From Polyangiaceae bacterium (GTDB lineage: Bacteria; Myxococcota_A; Polyangia; Polyangiales; Polyangiaceae): 64,000 bases of DNA. The notes under the pieces are model-generated. The model had not been told where the DNA came from. It saw only the letters and a program-made list of their open reading frames with translations, and did not search any database. Of this stretch, positions 7,577 through 16,583 are shown one piece after another (the first letter of the stretch is position 1; each line of letters begins with the position of its first letter). The translations under genes were made by a program, and so were the position numbers. Where the stretch lies: NCBI GenBank assembly GCA_025353725.1, contig JANXOF010000042.1, positions 1 through 64,000 on the forward strand, in the 5' to 3' direction.

Positions 7577-10500
7577 GTGCGAAAAGGCCGACGCGTCTCA
7601 AGGTCACAGCCATATCGCGGAGCTCGCCTCGAAGACGAGTCCCGCTCCGGTTCAAACCGCGAGGGGAAGACCGCTCCAGGCCGTGCACTTCCCGCGGCGG
7701 CACTTGTCACCGCCCTTGCGTTCGGCTGTTCGCTGTCGTCCTCCTCCATTCGCGCGCCGACATCCGTGCCGTCGACGGCTCTAGCGGTAACATCGCCAAC
7801 GTCTAACGGTACCGCTTTGGCGCCCGAAGGCTCTGCGGCGCGCCTGGTCGCGACGGAAGAGGCGGCCCGCATCGCGCGACTCGAGGCCGACGCCAGCGCT
7901 GCTCCGGTCGACGTGCGAATGGCGCCGTCCGCGCGCGGCGCTCTCGGCGCGTGGCTTGTCGCAGGGCCGTTCCAAGCGAACCGGCCTGCGCTCGACGCAG
8001 ACCCGAGCGGAATCCACGAACCCGACTTTGTCGTGTCATCGGGTGGGGTGGCATCCGCCGATCGCGAGCGGTCGACTCAGGGGCGCCCCGGTCGAAAAGC
8101 GTCAGGCACGCGGTGGGGCATCGCGTCGAGCAGCGCGGGCCCGATCGACCTGAAAACAGCCCTCGAATCAACGTCCGGCGACGTCATCGCGTACGCCGGA
8201 GGAACACTTCATGTCGAGCGCTCCGGGCACTACGTGCTTTTGCTAAGCGTCGACGACGGAGTGCGTGTCACGCTCGATGGCCGCGTGATGTTTTCGCGCG
8301 ACGTCGCGCGACCGCTCCGCGAGGACGACGACGTGATCCCTCTGGACCTCTCGGCAGGCGACCACACGGTCCTGCTTAAACTCCACCAACGCGATAGTGC
8401 GTGGGCATTTCGCGCTCGTTTTGTCGACGCAACCCTGGGGCCACCCGCCGGCTCGTACCTCAGGCTGCCGGGCACCACGGTTGACGACGCTTACGGCCTG
8501 GCCGTGAAAATGGCCGCGGTCTCGTTCAAGCGCGCCTTCGATGCCAAGGTGGACCCGCCGCGTTATCGGCCGAAACTCACCGTGACGTATCCCGAAGGCG
8601 CGCCGCGGGGTGTGGCCGTCGCCGTGCGCGCGCGACTTGTCGGATCGAACAGCGAAGCGCCCGTTTTCGACGTCGATGCCGGAAGTCTCTTGGCAACGTC
8701 GGCCGGGCCCTCAGAGCTTCTCGTCGCACTTCCCGACGTTTCAGCCTTCGCGGCGTCGCGGACTCTCGAGACGCTTGTCGAAGGACGCGTGGTGAAAAAC
8801 GCCTTTCCTTCGCGACCTGCGGCCGAGCAAGCCGTGGCCCACGCGGCGCGCGCGCTAACGGGCGTCGCGACCGATGCGCCGTTCCTGGCGGAGGGGTCTC
8901 TCGACTCAGTGCGCTACCTCACGCGTCGGCTGGAAGGACTCCTCGACCGCGGCGATACCGACGTCGAAGCTCAAACGGAAGAGGCGCGTGAGCTCGATCG
9001 CATGGCTTTTAGCCTCGAAACGCGCGTCGATCCCTTCGAGGGGCGAACGGGTGCGACGAGGCGCGCGCTGCGTTCGAGCCTTGATGGCGACTTTTCAGAA
9101 CTCGGGGTCTACGTGCCTCCGGGGTACCGCACGGGCGCCGCCAAAACGTATCCACTGGTCGTCGGACTGCACGGCCTGAACGGATACGCGATGGGCGTGA
9201 TGAGGTGGCTTTTCGGCTTTGACGACCCGAAGCGCGACCAAGCCTGGGAAGATCGCCATGTCGGTTCGCTTCCGCCTATCGACGCGTTCGTGATTACGCC
9301 GCTCGGTCACGGGAATGCCCTCTACCGAGAGCTTGGCGAGGTCGACGTGATGCACGCTGTCGAGTGGGCGCAGAGGCGATACCCGATCGACGCCTCTCGC
9401 GTGACCATCACGGGCATGTCGATGGGCGGCATCGGAGCTGCATCGTTGCCACTTCACAGGCCGCACGTGTTCGCGGGTTCCGAACCCCTCTGCGGCTATC
9501 ACAGCACGCTGATGCGAAGTGACGTCGCCGGTCGTGCGCTTCGTCCGTGGGAGCGCTACCTCGCGGAGGAGCGCTCTAACGTGATGTGGGCGGAGAACGG
9601 TGAGCACCTCCCGCTCTTCGTGGTCCACGGTACGCAAGACTTGCCCGAGGAGAACAGCGGCGTCCTCATCGATCGCTACGAAAAGCTTCAATTTTCGGTC
9701 AAACATGAACACCCCGAGTCTGGCCACAACGTTTGGCAGCAGACGTACGAGGACTTGAAGGGCCTCACGTGGTTGATGAACCGGCGCCTCGAGCGGCATC
9801 CTTCTCATGTGCGCCTCAAGACCTCGCGCACGCGGTGGGGAAAAAGCGCGTGGGTGGCCATTGACGAGCTCGCGAGCGAGTCCGCTTGGGCCGAAGTCGA
9901 CCTGCGCGCAAACCCGAAAACGCACCGTGTGACGGGCTCGACGCGCGGCGTTTCACAGCTCACGTTGACGCGCGATGAGACTCTTTTCGGGAACGCGGCG
10001 GTCGACCTCACGATCGACGGCCAGCCCCTGACGTTCGAGGAAGGCGAAGCCCTGGTGGTCGGTCGCGAGGCGACGAACGGTAGTCGCGAAACGCGCAGCG
10101 AGTGGCACAAGGGACCGCTCGCACACGCGGGAATCTTCAAACATGGGAATGTGACGGGTCCTCTCCGCGACGCTTTTTCGGAGCCTCTTCTCTTCGTCTA
10201 CGGCGACAGCGAGCCCGCAGAAGCCAGGGCGAACGAACAGGTAGCGCTCGCGTTTGCGAAGATTCGGCAAGGGGTGCAGGTCGCGTATCCCATCCTGAGC
10301 GACAGCGCATTTCTCGCAAAGAACGAGCCGCTCGCCAACGAACGCGCGCTCTTCCTCGTGGGAAGGACGAATCGCGTGCTCGCGAAGCTCGCCGAAGTGC
10401 GACCGTTTTCGATCCGCGTCGAGGAGGGCGCGGTGACGGTAGGAAACGAGCGATTCACGGGAAAAGAACTCGGTGCGGCGTTCATCTATCCGAACCCCGC

Positions 10501-10783
10501 GCGCCCCGACAGGTACGTCGTGGTCGTCGCGGGAGCCGATGCCGCAGGCACCCTGCGAGCCATGTCGCTACCGGATCTACTGCCCGATTTCGCCGTTTGG
10601 GACGAAGCCGTGGCGCCGTCACGCGGACAGATCGTGCTCGGCGCGGGCTCGCTTCGCGCTGCTGGTTTTTTTACGAAGACCTGGGAGCTCCCGTCGAAAA
10701 CGTTCGACCCTTACGCAAAGCGGTCGCACGTCCCCGATGCGCCCGTTCCGATTTTCGCCGGCGTCGCGTCCGAGTCGCACTAG
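7577..10783 (+). CDS. Large lipoprotein alpha/beta hydrolase (esterase/peptidase-like)
   Basis: Exported protein of 1068 aa starting at GTG. A hydrophobic stretch ends in AFGC with Cys51 as a possible lipid anchor. Residues of about 185-300 form a beta-rich module (SGHYVLLLSVDDGVRVTLDGRVMFS, DHTVLLKLHQ) like PA14 or carbohydrate-binding jelly rolls. The hydrolase domain lies near 520-740: oxyanion segment VVGLHGLNGY, nucleophile Ser615 in GMSMGG, Asp688 in HGTQDLP and His717 in SGHNVW. That set is typical of PHB-depolymerase/LpqC-like and prolyl-oligopeptidase-like enzymes. The last 330 residues form further beta-rich and Rossmann-like segments (LFVYGDSE, ERALFLVGRTN) of unclear function. The substrate could be an ester or a peptide and cannot be told from here. 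Confidence 0.82.
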   Translation: MRKGRRVSRSQPYRGARLEDESRSGSNREGKTAPGRALPAAALVTALAFGCSLSSSSIRAPTSVPSTALAVTSPTSNGTALAPEGSAARLVATEEAARIARLEADASAAPVDVRMAPSARGALGAWLVAGPFQANRPALDADPSGIHEPDFVVSSGGVASADRERSTQGRPGRKASGTRWGIASSSAGPIDLKTALESTSGDVIAYAGGTLHVERSGHYVLLLSVDDGVRVTLDGRVMFSRDVARPLREDDDVIPLDLSAGDHTVLLKLHQRDSAWAFRARFVDATLGPPAGSYLRLPGTTVDDAYGLAVKMAAVSFKRAFDAKVDPPRYRPKLTVTYPEGAPRGVAVAVRARLVGSNSEAPVFDVDAGSLLATSAGPSELLVALPDVSAFAASRTLETLVEGRVVKNAFPSRPAAEQAVAHAARALTGVATDAPFLAEGSLDSVRYLTRRLEGLLDRGDTDVEAQTEEARELDRMAFSLETRVDPFEGRTGATRRALRSSLDGDFSELGVYVPPGYRTGAAKTYPLVVGLHGLNGYAMGVMRWLFGFDDPKRDQAWEDRHVGSLPPIDAFVITPLGHGNALYRELGEVDVMHAVEWAQRRYPIDASRVTITGMSMGGIGAASLPLHRPHVFAGSEPLCGYHSTLMRSDVAGRALRPWERYLAEERSNVMWAENGEHLPLFVVHGTQDLPEENSGVLIDRYEKLQFSVKHEHPESGHNVWQQTYEDLKGLTWLMNRRLERHPSHVRLKTSRTRWGKSAWVAIDELASESAWAEVDLRANPKTHRVTGSTRGVSQLTLTRDETLFGNAAVDLTIDGQPLTFEEGEALVVGREATNGSRETRSEWHKGPLAHAGIFKHGNVTGPLRDAFSEPLLFVYGDSEPAEARANEQVALAFAKIRQGVQVAYPILSDSAFLAKNEPLANERALFLVGRTNRVLAKLAEVRPFSIRVEEGAVTVGNERFTGKELGAAFIYPNPARPDRYVVVVAGADAAGTLRAMSLPDLLPDFAVWDEAVAPSRGQIVLGAGSLRAAGFFTKTWELPSKTFDPYAKRSHVPDAPVPIFAGVASESH

Positions 10784-10846
10784 GGCACGTGGGCGACCCG
10801 CCGCGGCCGGGACTTTCGGAGCCGTAGCACGCGTAAAGTCTCCCCC

Positions 10847-11761
10847 ATGCGTTCCGATTCGTTTGAGGTTTCGCATTCGGGGCTCGCGGCCACGGCGCCT
10901 CGCACTACATTGGGACCGATGGCTCTTTCTCGCGCGCCGCGTCACGTAGTTCGGCCGACGTCGCCGCTGTTTTTTCAGTTCCGCGCACTCATGGCCGCGC
11001 TCGTCGCGCTCGCGATAGTGTTGGGGAGCGCGGCGGCCCACGCCTTCAAGCCGCCGGCGCTCGACGCGCATGTCGTCGATTCGGCTCACGTGCTCACCGC
11101 CGAGCAGGCGCAATCGCTCGACCGTAAGCTCGATCGAGCGCTCAAGCAAACAGGGTTTGCGTTGGTCGTCTTCGTCCCAGCCTCTTTAGAGGGCGAAGAC
11201 ATTTCGGACGTGGCCTATACAACCTTCCGCACGTGGGGAGTCGGCACGGCGAAAGGCGACGATGGCGTCCTCCTTGTCGTCGCTCCGCAAGAGAAGAAGA
11301 CACGTATCGAGACGGGCTCGGGGGTCGGTGGCGCGCTCACGGATATCCAATCGAGCCACATCAATCGTGACACGATCAATCCTCTTTTGAAGGAGGGCCT
11401 TTACTTCGAAGCCATCGACAAAGGCTGTGACGCGATCTTACGAGAGCTCGCCCAAGGCACGCCCGGCGGCGTGAGCGAGCAAGGCCGTGATCCAAGCGCG
11501 ACGAAACGAACTCGAGGTAGCCGACGCGGAGAGCCTGCGGCCCCGCTGAGCCCACTTGCGAACGGTCTTAAACTTGGAGCCACGGCGCTCGGCATTCTGC
11601 TGATCATCATTCTCGCCATTGTCTCGCCAACCTTTCGCCAGCTCCTTTTCTTCTTCCTTCTTTTCGGTCGCGGCGGCGGCCGAGGGGGAGGCGGCGGAGG
11701 CTCGGGCTACGGCGGAGGCGGCGGAAGCTCGGGCGGAGGTGGCTCAAGCGACGATTGGTAG
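10847..11761 (+). CDS. TPM (YgcG/Psb32-like) domain membrane protein with Gly-rich tail
   Basis: Protein of 304 aa, or 280 aa if ATG 10919 is the true start. A signal-like hydrophobic segment ends at AAAHAFK. The TPM domain follows (about residues 70-195): LDAHVVDSAHVLTAEQAQSLDRKLDRALKQTG, LVVFVPASLEGEDI, DDGVLLVVAPQEKKTRIETGSGVGG. Near residues 245-275 a transmembrane helix (LGILLIIILAIVSPTF, LLFFFLLFG) leads to an extreme Gly/Ser tail ending GGSSDDW, as in YgcG proteins. TPM domains include phosphatase-like and photosystem-repair members and often face the periplasm. The exact activity is unknown here. Confidence 0.85.
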   Translation: MRSDSFEVSHSGLAATAPRTTLGPMALSRAPRHVVRPTSPLFFQFRALMAALVALAIVLGSAAAHAFKPPALDAHVVDSAHVLTAEQAQSLDRKLDRALKQTGFALVVFVPASLEGEDISDVAYTTFRTWGVGTAKGDDGVLLVVAPQEKKTRIETGSGVGGALTDIQSSHINRDTINPLLKEGLYFEAIDKGCDAILRELAQGTPGGVSEQGRDPSATKRTRGSRRGEPAAPLSPLANGLKLGATALGILLIIILAIVSPTFRQLLFFFLLFGRGGGRGGGGGGSGYGGGGGSSGGGGSSDDW

Positions 11762-11891
11762 GTGAGCTGACGACGATGATGAAGCGGATTTCGCGTGCAC
11801 TCCGAGGACAACCTCCGCCGTGCAGTGGACACGTTCGTTCGCCACCGACTGGCCTTGAACCCAGCAAAGTGAGGGTGCGCCGGCCCGCTGG

Positions 11892-13193
11892 ATGGTCGCT
11901 TCGGCTCTTGCTGTTTCAAGCTTTTTCGTGTCTCGTCGAAGCACGTTGAGATCCAAACGCGCTTGCTCGGTCGCAACAACGTCGGTTGGCTTGCTCGTGC
12001 TCCTCTTTGGCTCGCTATATTTCGCGGGTTCCGCGCGCGCGGAAGACTCCGATGAAGCCGTCACCAACGAACAAAACGTCGCGGCGCCACGCGGGTTTAC
12101 CCTCGGTGTACGCTCAGGGTTCGCTATCCCCCTTGGCAACATCGCGGGGCGATCCGGCGCTGGCCTTAATGCTTCCGATGGCTCGCCGTTACGCGATACG
12201 CTTTCCGGGCATATCCCGATTTGGGTCGATCTTGGCTGGCGATTCAACGACCATGTCTACGTTGGGGTCTATGGCTCGTACGGATTTGGAATCTTACCTT
12301 CCAACGTCTGCCGCCGACTCACCTGCTCCGCTACCGTCTTGCGGGCGGGGGTGGATGCGCAGTGGCATTGGCTGCCTGCGAACAGAATCGACCCTTGGGT
12401 CGGCATCGGGGTAGGGTACGAGACTGTCTCGTTGTCCGGCTCACAAGGCGCGGTGTCCTATGTTGGACATCTAGGCGGCGTCGAAGCCATAAATGCCCAC
12501 TTCGGCCTGGATTATCGGGTGAGTGATTCGTTCGCCGTGGGCCCCACCGTGGTGGCTTCAGTTGCCCAGTACGAGGATATTTCGGCGTCGCTTCAAATTG
12601 GACCCACGAGCAGTGAGGGGTCATTCGACGCAAACAAGAGTTTTCACTCTTGGATTCTCCTTGGGTTGCGTGGCGAGTTTGTCTTTGGCAAAGCTCGGCG
12701 AGCGTCAACTTCACTCGGAGCGCGGACCACGCCCGCCGCAACAGAAAAAGACCAGAAGGCGCCAGCACAACGCGCTTCAGTATCCGTGCCGCTAGCTCGG
12801 ACCACGCCTAGCGTATCGGAAAAGGACCAGAAAATGCCAGGCCAACGAGGTTCTGGAGCGACACCGGCAGCTCTTCCGACGGGCATTGCGTCGGCGAATC
12901 GCGAACAGTGTTCGTTCCGCTGCATGAGCGACAATGTCGGAGTGGGCGCCACGGATCTCGAACGAGCGGTCAGTCCGCAACTCGGAGCGATACGTAACTG
13001 CGCTATCCAAAGCGGCGAAAGCATCGCAATTCCGCTAACCGCCACATTCGGTCCGGATGGCGAGCTGACGTTCGCCGCGCACACCGGCGGTTCGCGCGCC
13101 ACGATGCGGGAGTGCGTTTCGGCGATCCCGCTGCCCGCAGCCTACAAGGGCCCGCCGAACCAGCGTTGGAAGTGCACGGACTACTGTCCTTGA
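11892..13193 (+). CDS. Outer-membrane beta-barrel protein with repeat linker and Cys-rich C-terminal domain
   Basis: Protein of 433 aa. A signal peptide ends near GSARAEDS (about residue 50); a TTG at 11946 would give a more normal leader and may be the true start. Residues of about 65-260 look like an 8-stranded OmpA/W-type barrel (GFTLGVRSGFAIPLGN, HVYVGVYGSYGFGI, WVGIGVGYETVSL, HSWILLGLRGEFVFG). A linker then carries two copies of a 25-residue repeat (ARTTP..EKDQK.P.QR; period 75 bp from 12720). The C-terminal 100 residues contain CSFRCM, an IRNCA segment with following beta strands like the pole domains of TonB/AgmX-type myxobacterial proteins, and a closing CTDYC. Surface location is inferred. 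Confidence 0.72.
   Translation: MVASALAVSSFFVSRRSTLRSKRACSVATTSVGLLVLLFGSLYFAGSARAEDSDEAVTNEQNVAAPRGFTLGVRSGFAIPLGNIAGRSGAGLNASDGSPLRDTLSGHIPIWVDLGWRFNDHVYVGVYGSYGFGILPSNVCRRLTCSATVLRAGVDAQWHWLPANRIDPWVGIGVGYETVSLSGSQGAVSYVGHLGGVEAINAHFGLDYRVSDSFAVGPTVVASVAQYEDISASLQIGPTSSEGSFDANKSFHSWILLGLRGEFVFGKARRASTSLGARTTPAATEKDQKAPAQRASVSVPLARTTPSVSEKDQKMPGQRGSGATPAALPTGIASANREQCSFRCMSDNVGVGATDLERAVSPQLGAIRNCAIQSGESIAIPLTATFGPDGELTFAAHTGGSRATMRECVSAIPLPAAYKGPPNQRWKCTDYCP
12720..12869 (+). repeat. Two-copy 75-bp in-frame repeat
   Basis: Two adjacent imperfect 75-bp units (12720-12794 and about 12795-12869) encode 25-residue modules that share A-R-T-T-P, E-K-D-Q-K and P-x-Q-R. The period is an exact multiple of three, so length changes keep the frame. 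It sits in the linker between the barrel and the C-terminal domain of the protein at 11892. Confidence 0.75.
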
Positions 13194-13213
13194 AACCTAC
13201 GAGGTCACGAAGC

Positions 13214-14029
13214 ATGGGAGCAAAAACGTTTCGAGTCTTTGCGGCGGGTGCCTTGGCGACGGCAGCCGCTTTCGTGCTCGCATGTGAGTCGGCGTCCGGC
13301 GGATTTTGGGCGGGGCTCGAGGGGGTAGTTGCCCTGAGTGAAGGCGGTTCCTTTGAGATTCCCTCGGGTGATGCGGGGGCGAACCCAGCGAGCGAAGTGC
13401 GGCGGTTCTCGATTGAAGGAACGGTCCATTTCGGCCAAACGCTGAAGGCCGGAACCAAGATTGCGTACCTAGGAGCCCTTCTAACAAGCAAGTTCGCGGG
13501 ACCGACAGTTTTTCCCTCGGAGGGCGTAATCAACGGTCTCATCTTTAGGTCCCCGCCAGAGATTAAGACGCTCACAGCGCCCGCTGATTCGTCATCCTTT
13601 TCGTATACCAACCTTGCGCCAGGGCTTTATCGAATTGGATTTTTGACGGATTCGACGAGCGACGAGAGATTCGGTGAAGGCGACATTGCTGGGTTTTACG
13701 GTGGCACGTATTCGAAGCCGACATTGATCGGTCTGGATGCGAAGATTATCGATATCCGGCAAGAATCTGCAGTGGGCATCCAAGTTGAACTCGGCCCCAT
13801 CACTTGCCTCCAGCGCTGGGGTGGCGGCTGTCAGCGGAACATCGAATGCGCCGTCGGAACGTGCACCGAAGGCAAAAATACAAGCATCTTTGATGGCTTG
13901 TGCGAGCCATCGACCAGCCGATGCGTGAACCCGGTAAAAGCCGAGAATAAGTGTCCCGCTATCGGGCAAGGGGGCTGTTTAAACTGGAACGACCCTCCCC
14001 CGCGCGATGCCGGGAGCGATGCACCCTAG
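13214..14029 (+). CDS. Hypothetical lipoprotein
   Basis: Protein of 271 aa; ATG 13214 is chosen because it places a clean lipoprotein signal at the N-terminus (AFVLAC, lipid Cys about residue 24) and avoids overlap with the upstream gene, which ends 20 nt before. The mature part has a beta-rich segment (FSIEGTVHFGQTLKAGTKIAYLG, YTNLAPGLYRIGFLTDS) like carboxypeptidase-regulatory or transthyretin-type folds, then a C-terminal set of cysteines (CLQRW, CQRNIECAVGTCTEG, LCEPSTSRC) resembling short disulfide repeats of myxobacterial surface proteins. I do not recognise a named family. Likely co-transcribed with the barrel protein. Confidence 0.7.
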   Translation: MGAKTFRVFAAGALATAAAFVLACESASGGFWAGLEGVVALSEGGSFEIPSGDAGANPASEVRRFSIEGTVHFGQTLKAGTKIAYLGALLTSKFAGPTVFPSEGVINGLIFRSPPEIKTLTAPADSSSFSYTNLAPGLYRIGFLTDSTSDERFGEGDIAGFYGGTYSKPTLIGLDAKIIDIRQESAVGIQVELGPITCLQRWGGGCQRNIECAVGTCTEGKNTSIFDGLCEPSTSRCVNPVKAENKCPAIGQGGCLNWNDPPPRDAGSDAP

Positions 14030-14473
14030 GCGACCCGCCGTGATTGCACCTTAGCCTTTGAGCGAGCCTGCCCTCGGCATCGAGAACGCCGCCCGGTGTA
14101 AGCAAGGGAACGAGCGCCTCGGCCATCGCGACCAGTTCGAGCCCGCCATGATCATGTGGCGTCCGCTTCCGCGGTTTTCGCGGCCGCAATGCGCGACCTA
14201 ACCGCGCGCGTGTGCCCGGACGATGAGCTGGGCGGCGTAAGAAGGGAAGGGCGCTCGGATATCGCCGAGCTTGCACACCCGATCGAGCCAGGCTGACACA
14301 ACCGTACGACGGTTCGACTTCCCTCGTCACGAAGGAGGGACCCAAATCTCTGTAGCTGATCGTTCCAAGGACAACGTTTGCGAACGGCTTGTCGCCTACG
14401 CGGGGAAGCTCTCGCATAGGTGAGTGAGTTTCGCTCCGCCTCCCAAACCGACGGGACATCGCGAAAGCGTACG
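14030..14473. other. Stretch without a convincing gene
   Basis: About 440 nt between the lipoprotein stop and a broken VOC gene. Minus-strand frames are open for long runs, but their translation is Arg/Pro/His-rich and looks like a GC-rich shadow. A short fragment near 14190-14300 on the minus strand reads VVSAWLDRVCKLGD and then hits a stop, so it may be decayed coding sequence. I see no RNA gene. Confidence 0.5.
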
Positions 14474-14848
14474 TTACGGCCAGGCGTTTACGCCGACGCT
14501 TGCCGTCAGGTCCGATTTCGCCCGAACGACGCAAAAGCGATGCCCCGTCGGCGCCTCCATCACCCATCACCGTTCTACCTTTTCGATGCGCAATGCACCG
14601 AGTCGCTCGAGACGGTCGGCTTCGGCGTCGATATCGTCGGTCTCAATGTCAAGGTGCACTCGACTTGGATGGTCGACCCTCTGGACTTCGATGTGAACAT
14701 CTCGCGACGTCGCGTCGAGTCGGTCATAGCTTGGAGGCTCGCGCGCGATCACCGGCATTCCGAGCGCGGATGCTCAGAAGGAAGACGCGGCGTCTAAATC
14801 ACCCGTGTTGCAGTCGATGATGAACCCGGCCAACCGTGAGCGGTGCAT
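14474..14848 (-). pseudogene. VOC/glyoxalase-family pseudogene with two in-frame TGA codons
   Basis: Reading down from ATG 14848 gives 124 residue positions in one uninterrupted register to TAA at 14474-14476, broken only by TGA at 14774-14776 and 14567-14569. The visible segments are FIIDCNTGDLDAASSF, then ASALGMPVIAREPPSYDRL, then EVQRVDHPSRVHLDIETDD, and after the second TGA, WVMEAPTGHRFCVVR. This is a near-complete glyoxalase/bleomycin-resistance (VOC) protein of normal length for the single-domain family. Both TGA codons sit exactly where relatives have Trp (the FW of F-W-x-x-A-L-G and the first W of RWWVMEAPTG), so each is explained by TGG to TGA. No frameshift is present, so the inactivation looks recent. 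Neighbouring genes use TGA as a normal stop. Confidence 0.85.
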
Positions 14849-14875
14849 CGGGTTACCCTACCACCCCATCGCGCA

Positions 14876-15145
14876 TCAGCGGCGCTTGCAGCGGAGCCGA
14901 CACTGAGGCGGATTTTCGCTCGTCGACATCACTTCGAGCGGGAGGAAGAATTCGCAAGGAGGAGTCGCGGTGTAGTGCGACGGGACTACCTGCGCGTCGC
15001 ACGACTTGCACGTTCCTGGCTCCTGCAGTGGGAGACCCTTAGGTCCGGTCGCAAAGCTACCACGAACTCCGTAGAAGATAAGCTTACCAAACTCTCTTCT
15101 TGCACAGGTTCGTCCGCATAGCCGGTCAACTCGTTCGGGCCGAGC
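14876..15145 (-). other. Open frame with Cys pairs, no start codon; possible gene remnant
   Basis: A minus-strand frame is open from just after a TAG at 15146-15148 to TGA at 14876-14878 (89 residues). It reads protein-like in part: CGRTCARREFGKLIFYGVRG, then EPGTCKSCDAQVVPSHYTA, then PPCEFFLPLEV. No ATG, GTG or TTG stands at its upstream end, so if real it is a 5'-truncated or frameshifted remnant. It lies directly upstream of the VOC pseudogene on the same strand, in a stretch that looks decayed overall. It may equally be chance; I hold it lightly. Confidence 0.25.
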
Positions 15146-15200
15146 CTACCTTTGCCGTATGCTCGAAACCGACGACGAGCGTAGATAGAGACACGCTTTG

Positions 15201-15215
15201 CGTAGGTCACCTACG
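15201..15215. promoter_or_regulatory. Perfect 15-bp palindrome, candidate operator
   Basis: CGTAGGT-C-ACCTACG is a perfect 7-bp inverted repeat around one base, in non-coding sequence between rluB and the decayed frames. The size and symmetry suit a dimeric regulator. No gene has a clear start just beside it, so it could be a leftover of a lost locus. Confidence 0.3.
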
Positions 15216-15356
15216 AATGAGCACGGCCAATGCCGCCGCGCTACCGCAGCCACATGGCCTTCCGCTTGGTCACTCGGCGACCAGCAAAGCCCCGCACGCC
15301 ACATTCCCCGCGTGCGAGCGACCAATTGCGAGCGGCACACCGCCTTTAGGGTTGGA

Positions 15357-16490
15357 TTACCCGCGTTTTGTTCGCGGGTCGCGACTGCGAGCGTCGTAGG
15401 GGCTGCGCTTTGGAGTCGCTTCTGTCGGGGGGGTTCGCGTGCGCTCGGACGGCCGCACGGCACGCTCTGGCGCGGTCGCCGCCGAGCTGCCCCGGCCGCT
15501 CGTGCGGTGCGTGTTCGGACCGCGCGCGGCTCGCGGTGCGGCTACCGCGTCGACCTCCGAGCCCCGCTGGCGTGGCTGGCGTGGCTGGTGAGGAGACTCG
15601 CGACGTACGCGCATCGATCGATCGGCGCTCGGCGCGCTCCTTTCGGCGCTCTTGGAACGTTCTCGCTCGTCCGCGACCGGACGACCCGCGCGATCCGTGC
15701 GCCCTCCCCCGGTGCGCGTCACGCGCGCGCGACGGGTCGATTCGATTTTTTCCGGAGGTGAGGGAATCGACTTCGGAACGCCGTAGGTCTTCTTCAATTG
15801 CGCGAGCTCGTCACGCGTCATGTGACGCCATTGACCCGGACGGAGCGCATCGGCCGTGATGGTCGCGAAAGCCAGGCGCGCGAGACGCATGACGGGGAAC
15901 CCCGTCGCCTCGCCCATGCGGCGAATTTGCTGATTTCGGCCTTCTTTGATGGTCAGCTCGAACCACGTCTTGTCGCCCTCGAACCGAAGCGTCTTCGCCT
16001 CGGCAGGAGCCGTCATGCCGTCCTCCAAACGAACGCCGTTACGCCAAAGGTCCATGTCTGCGGCCGCCATCTTCCCGTTGACCTTCACTACGTAGGTCTT
16101 CGGAACGGCGCGCTTCGGGTGAAGCAACCCCTCGGCGAAGTCGCCATCGTTGGTCGCAAGCAACACGCCGCTGGTCGCAAAGTCGAGGCGCCCCACCGGG
16201 TACACGCGCGCACCCACAGGCGTGAGTATTTCGCGGACAGTCGGGCGGCCTTCGGGATCGCTCATCGTCGCGACGACGCCTCGCGGCTTGTGAAGCACAA
16301 CGTACACGCGATGCTCGGCGACGACGCGCTTACCATCGACCTCGATGCGGTCGTCTCGAGCGTCGGCCTTGGCCCCAAGCTCGGTGACGACGCGGCCGTT
16401 TACGCGCACACGCCCGTCGGTGATGAGTTTTTCTGCCGCGCGCCGTGACGCAATGCCACCAGCCGCAAGAATCTTCTGAATGCGTTCCAT
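15357..16490 (-). CDS. rluB: 23S rRNA pseudouridine synthase RluB/RsuA family
   Basis: Makes pseudouridine in ribosomal RNA. From ATG 16490 the protein is 377 aa; a TTG at 16502 would add four residues. An S4 RNA-binding domain (about residues 1-60: IQKILAAGGIASRRAAEKLI, GRVRVNGRVV) is followed by the RsuA-type catalytic domain with VVLHKPRGVV, GRLDFATSGVLLATNDGD (catalytic Asp in GRLD), KTYVVKVNG and NQQIRRMGEATG. This region closes by residue 250 or so. The last 125 residues are a basic, Arg/Pro/Thr/Ser-rich disordered tail, not part of the enzyme fold, perhaps for rRNA contact. RluB rather than RsuA or RluE is preferred by similarity but not proven. Confidence 0.9.
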   Translation of the reverse strand: MERIQKILAAGGIASRRAAEKLITDGRVRVNGRVVTELGAKADARDDRIEVDGKRVVAEHRVYVVLHKPRGVVATMSDPEGRPTVREILTPVGARVYPVGRLDFATSGVLLATNDGDFAEGLLHPKRAVPKTYVVKVNGKMAAADMDLWRNGVRLEDGMTAPAEAKTLRFEGDKTWFELTIKEGRNQQIRRMGEATGFPVMRLARLAFATITADALRPGQWRHMTRDELAQLKKTYGVPKSIPSPPEKIESTRRARVTRTGGGRTDRAGRPVADERERSKSAERSAPSADRSMRVRRESPHQPRQPRQRGSEVDAVAAPRAARGPNTHRTSGRGSSAATAPERAVRPSERTRTPPTEATPKRSPYDARSRDPRTKRG

Positions 16491-16583
16491 ATGGAGTGTC
16501 AACGCTCTCCCGTGACACCTCCTACCGTTTCCTCGGGACGATGTCGACCGCCGCTCGCCAGACAGCGCCCGCTATCGAGGTCG

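Noticed and set aside
13959-14570. 203-codon minus-strand open frame
   Set aside because: Overlaps the lipoprotein end and the VOC pseudogene in another register, and its translation has no protein-like pattern.
14474-14848. Selenocysteine or TGA-to-Trp recoding as explanation of the VOC gene
   Set aside because: Neighbouring genes end in TGA, and both sites are Trp positions of the family rather than Cys-type redox sites, so plain mutation is simpler.
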